From NCBI GenBank assembly GCA_016937995.1, contig JAFGVM010000013.1, forward strand, positions 1 to 9,854: DNA of 9,854 nt, in the 5' to 3' direction. The position numbers were made by a program, and so were the translations under genes. The notes under the pieces were generated by a model. That model was not told the origin of the DNA, searched no databases, and was given only the letters and a program-made list of their open reading frames with translations. Positions 8,045-9,854 of the stretch are shown one piece after another; the stretch's first letter is position 1, and the number at the start of each line of letters is the position of its first letter. Source of the DNA: Candidatus Delongbacteria bacterium (lineage in GTDB: Bacteria > UBA4055).

Positions 8045-8053
8045 TTCAAATAG

Positions 8054-9487
8054 ATGAAATATATTAAAGCACTTGTGTTTGTTATGTTAATATCTACGAT
8101 TTACACTAAACTTTTTTCGGAAGATTATATTGCTTCATGGGATGGTGGTAATATCTCACAAAAAGAATTTGAGAATGAACTTTTAAAAAATATTTATAAT
8201 TTCAGCTATCGCAATGCAAAATCAGGATCAATCCAGAAGAACAAAGAATTCTTTAGAAATTATTTAACTAATAAATTAATCATCCAACATGCAATTCTCA
8301 TGAAAATTGATACGACCCCTGAACTTAAAGAAAGAATAAAAAGCAATATTTACTATATCGCAACAAAAAAATATCTTTTGGTTGACAGTGTTCAAAATAA
8401 ATTATTCTCTGAAAAAGATATAAAATCTGTTTATAATGCGATATTTTTTAATTACAATGTTAGTTATATAGTTGTAGAAACAAAAAATATTGCAGATTCG
8501 ATTTTTCTTTTTCTTACCACAAATAATACAAACTTATCAATGCTTATTGATAATTCTTTAAATAAACATGACTCATTAAGTATTAAAGCTGATTGTGAGT
8601 GGATTGATATCGAAGAATATCCATTATCTTTTATTAATTCATTATGTGAACTTAAAGCAGGGAGTATTTCACTCCCATTTAAAACTAATTCAGGATGGTG
8701 TATATTGCAATTGAATGAAATAAATGCTAATAACGATATTGTTGAGTATGAAATTATTAAAGATTATATTTCAGATAAATTAGTGAAAAATAATTTAGAA
8801 GATCATAAAGAAGCTTACAATATTTTTATTGATTTTCTTTATCGGAAGTATCGTTTAGAGCTTAATAATACAAATATTGATAGTTTTATTAAGAAATCTT
8901 ATGAACTTTCTAATCTAACATTTAAGGTAAATTCTGATCCATTTAGCTTTGTAAATGATTCAAATAAAGATATTATTGTAGCATCTTCTGATTGTAAGAA
9001 TCTAACTTATCAGGACTTGAAATCATCTTTATCAAAGTTTGATCTATCTAATAATGAAACTCTTGACAGCTCGAATAATTTAATCCAATACATCTACCAA
9101 TTTTACGAAAACTACTTAATGAATATTTTTGCTGATGAATCAGGTTACACAGAAAGAGAAGATATCATTAGCAGAAGTATGAATTTCTCAATATTTGAAT
9201 TCAATCATTATTTTAGATATCAGTACTTACCTCGTTTTCTTCCAAATATTTCGAATAAAGAATACGAAGCATATTACAACAATAACAAATCTGAATTTAG
9301 AAATAATGATGTTTTATTGCCCATTGATCAGGTAAAAAACAAAATAAAATACTTAATTGAAAAACCAAAATTAGAAAAACTTGAAATACTTTGGAATAAA
9401 TACCTTATTAGAAAATATAAAACTGTAATTAATGAAGTATTATTAGAGAATTTGTTCGCAGATTATTACTTAGATCTTAGGAAATAG
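8054..9487 (+). CDS. Exported SurA/PpiC-like peptidyl-prolyl isomerase (parvulin) or chaperone
   Basis: This 477-residue protein has a signal peptide (K2, K5, then ALVFVMLISTIY, with likely cleavage near residue 22-23) and no lipobox, so it is probably periplasmic. Residues 25-115 look like the SurA N-terminal helical domain: IASWDGGNISQKEFENEL, the YLTNKLIIQHAILM helix, then the TPELKERI stretch. A divergent parvulin core follows (about 130-225): VSYIVVETKNIADSIF, then LKAGSISLPFKTNSGWCILQLNEI, which matches the 'lk.GeiS.pv.t..Gw.i..l' end of parvulins. The usual GDLGW block is degraded to KADCEWID, so catalysis is doubtful and a chaperone role is likely. The second half (about 315-470) repeats the SurA-type plan, with NLTYQDLKSSL, a YYNNNKSEF segment and the C-terminal IRKYKTVINEVLLE strand, but has no second parvulin core. 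Relatives fold outer-membrane and secreted proteins. The gene is monocistronic, between a divergent promoter and a two-way terminator. Confidence 0.75.
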   Translation: MKYIKALVFVMLISTIYTKLFSEDYIASWDGGNISQKEFENELLKNIYNFSYRNAKSGSIQKNKEFFRNYLTNKLIIQHAILMKIDTTPELKERIKSNIYYIATKKYLLVDSVQNKLFSEKDIKSVYNAIFFNYNVSYIVVETKNIADSIFLFLTTNNTNLSMLIDNSLNKHDSLSIKADCEWIDIEEYPLSFINSLCELKAGSISLPFKTNSGWCILQLNEINANNDIVEYEIIKDYISDKLVKNNLEDHKEAYNIFIDFLYRKYRLELNNTNIDSFIKKSYELSNLTFKVNSDPFSFVNDSNKDIIVASSDCKNLTYQDLKSSLSKFDLSNNETLDSSNNLIQYIYQFYENYLMNIFADESGYTEREDIISRSMNFSIFEFNHYFRYQYLPRFLPNISNKEYEAYYNNNKSEFRNNDVLLPIDQVKNKIKYLIEKPKLEKLEILWNKYLIRKYKTVINEVLLENLFADYYLDLRK

Positions 9488-9501
9488 TATTTCACATTAA
9501 T

Positions 9502-9538
9502 AAAAAAAAAGACTGTGTTAAACACAGTCTTTTTTTTT
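9502..9538. terminator. Bidirectional intrinsic terminator between convergent genes
   Basis: GACTGTGT (9511-9518) pairs perfectly with ACACAGTC (9522-9529) around a three-base TAA loop (in practice a slightly larger loop). Nine A (9502-9510) and nine T (9530-9538) flank it and extend the helix to 17 bp. Read from either strand it is a GC-bearing hairpin followed by a U tract, so it can stop both the isomerase gene and the convergent type IX cargo gene. Confidence 0.93.
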
Positions 9539-9553
9539 ATTTTATGATGACAA

Positions 9554-9854
9554 TTACTTAACAAGAACCATTTTGTTTGTCATAACTTTGTTATCTGCTT
9601 CTAAAGTGTAGTAGTAAACTCCTGCACTTAAGTTTGAAGCATCAAAGTTAACTGTATGGTAACCAGCACTCATTTGACCATCAACTAATGAATTTACAAG
9701 CTGTCCAGAGAAGTTGTATACATTCATTTGAACATTTCCAGCAGTTGCTAAAGAAAAGTTAATCGCTGTTGTTGGGTTGAATGGGTTTGGATAGTTCTGC
9801 TCTAGTTTTGTTTCAAGTGGCATATTTCCGTCGATTGAAGAAACGTCAACAGAA
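9554..9854 (-). CDS. C-terminal part of a type IX secretion cargo protein (5' end outside window)
   Basis: The minus-strand frame ends with TAA at 9554-9556 and stays open to the right edge, with VDVSSIDGN read upstream of the Met at 9823, so that Met is internal and about 100 C-terminal residues are visible. They form a classic type A sorting domain (TIGR04183, Por_Secre_tail): KLEQNYPNPFNPTTAINFSL, the VQMNVYNFSGQLV strand, the SAGYHTVNFDASNLSAGVYYY core and the closing MTNKMVLVK. This domain directs proteins across the outer membrane by the type IX system and is usually cleaved, with the cargo attached to the surface or released. The function of the missing cargo portion cannot be told. 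The gene converges on the isomerase gene and shares its terminator. Confidence 0.93.
   Translation of the reverse strand, partial: SVDVSSIDGNMPLETKLEQNYPNPFNPTTAINFSLATAGNVQMNVYNFSGQLVNSLVDGQMSAGYHTVNFDASNLSAGVYYYTLEADNKVMTNKMVLVK

Larger units (their letters stand above)
7895..8053. promoter_or_regulatory. Divergent intergenic region between the peptidase and isomerase genes
   Basis: These 159 bases must hold the promoters of both divergent genes. Toward the isomerase, TTTACA (7962-7967), a 17-base gap and TAAATT (7985-7990) form a sigma70-like candidate, with a start near 7997 and a leader of about 57 bases. Toward the peptidase, several AT-rich -10-like hexamers (such as TATACT and TACTAT on the minus strand) occur, but none has a convincing -35. 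No clear operator palindrome or riboswitch-like fold was seen. Confidence 0.4.

Noticed and set aside
1-9854. CRISPR array, insertion sequence, tRNA, toxin-antitoxin or phage module
   Set aside because: No spaced direct repeats, transposase motifs, tRNA-like cloverleaf or paired small toxin/antitoxin genes were found on either strand by reading.

Overview
The window is AT-rich (roughly one third G+C by eye). Two things point to an uncultivated or poorly sampled member of the Fibrobacterota-Chlorobiota-Bacteroidota (FCB) assemblage that has type IX secretion. The first is a C-terminal tail of the 'LEQNYPNPFNPTT' type at the right edge. The second is a gingipain-like (C25) peptidase with integrin-like FG-GAP repeats. 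Low G+C, very large secreted multidomain proteins and this tail style are typical of candidate phyla such as Cloacimonadota, Delongbacteria and Marinimicrobia. The sequence alone does not let me choose among them. I saw no mobile element, CRISPR array, tRNA or rRNA.

Layout, left to right. (1) Positions 1-360 are the 3' end of a gene that looks like an outer-membrane beta-barrel protein. A clean intrinsic terminator at 376-408 closes it. (2) A spacer at 409-618 has a possible promoter and a 39-residue small reading frame whose stop overlaps the next start. It is followed by a tight three-gene, same-strand operon (619-3572): a GtrA-family membrane protein, an FAD-dependent oxidoreductase of the UDP-galactopyranose-mutase/HemY-like type, and a polytopic membrane protein that looks like an uncharacterised GT-C-style glycosyltransferase. 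Together they suggest a cell-surface glycan or lipid-linked sugar function, although the GT2 enzyme that usually accompanies GtrA is absent. (3) Converging on the operon is one very large gene (3626-7894, minus strand). It encodes a 1422-residue secreted gingipain-family cysteine peptidase with intact His and Cys candidates, Ig/CARDB/FN3-like spacers, seven Asp-rich FG-GAP-like repeats and a terminal FN3-like domain. (4) Diverging from it across 159 bp is a 477-residue exported parvulin/SurA-like peptidyl-prolyl isomerase or chaperone (8054-9487). (5) A 17-bp perfect stem flanked by A and T tracts (9502-9538) serves as a two-way terminator between it and the converging 3' end of a type IX-secreted protein that runs off the right edge.

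The theme is envelope and surface biology: an outer-membrane barrel, surface glycan genes, a large secreted protease, a periplasmic foldase and a type IX cargo. I do not see a convincing new defence or mobile system. The most interesting points are the seven-repeat propeller fused to a C25 protease that lacks the usual type IX tail, the duplicated SurA-type module in the isomerase with a parvulin core in only one half, and the small reading frame coupled to gtrA.
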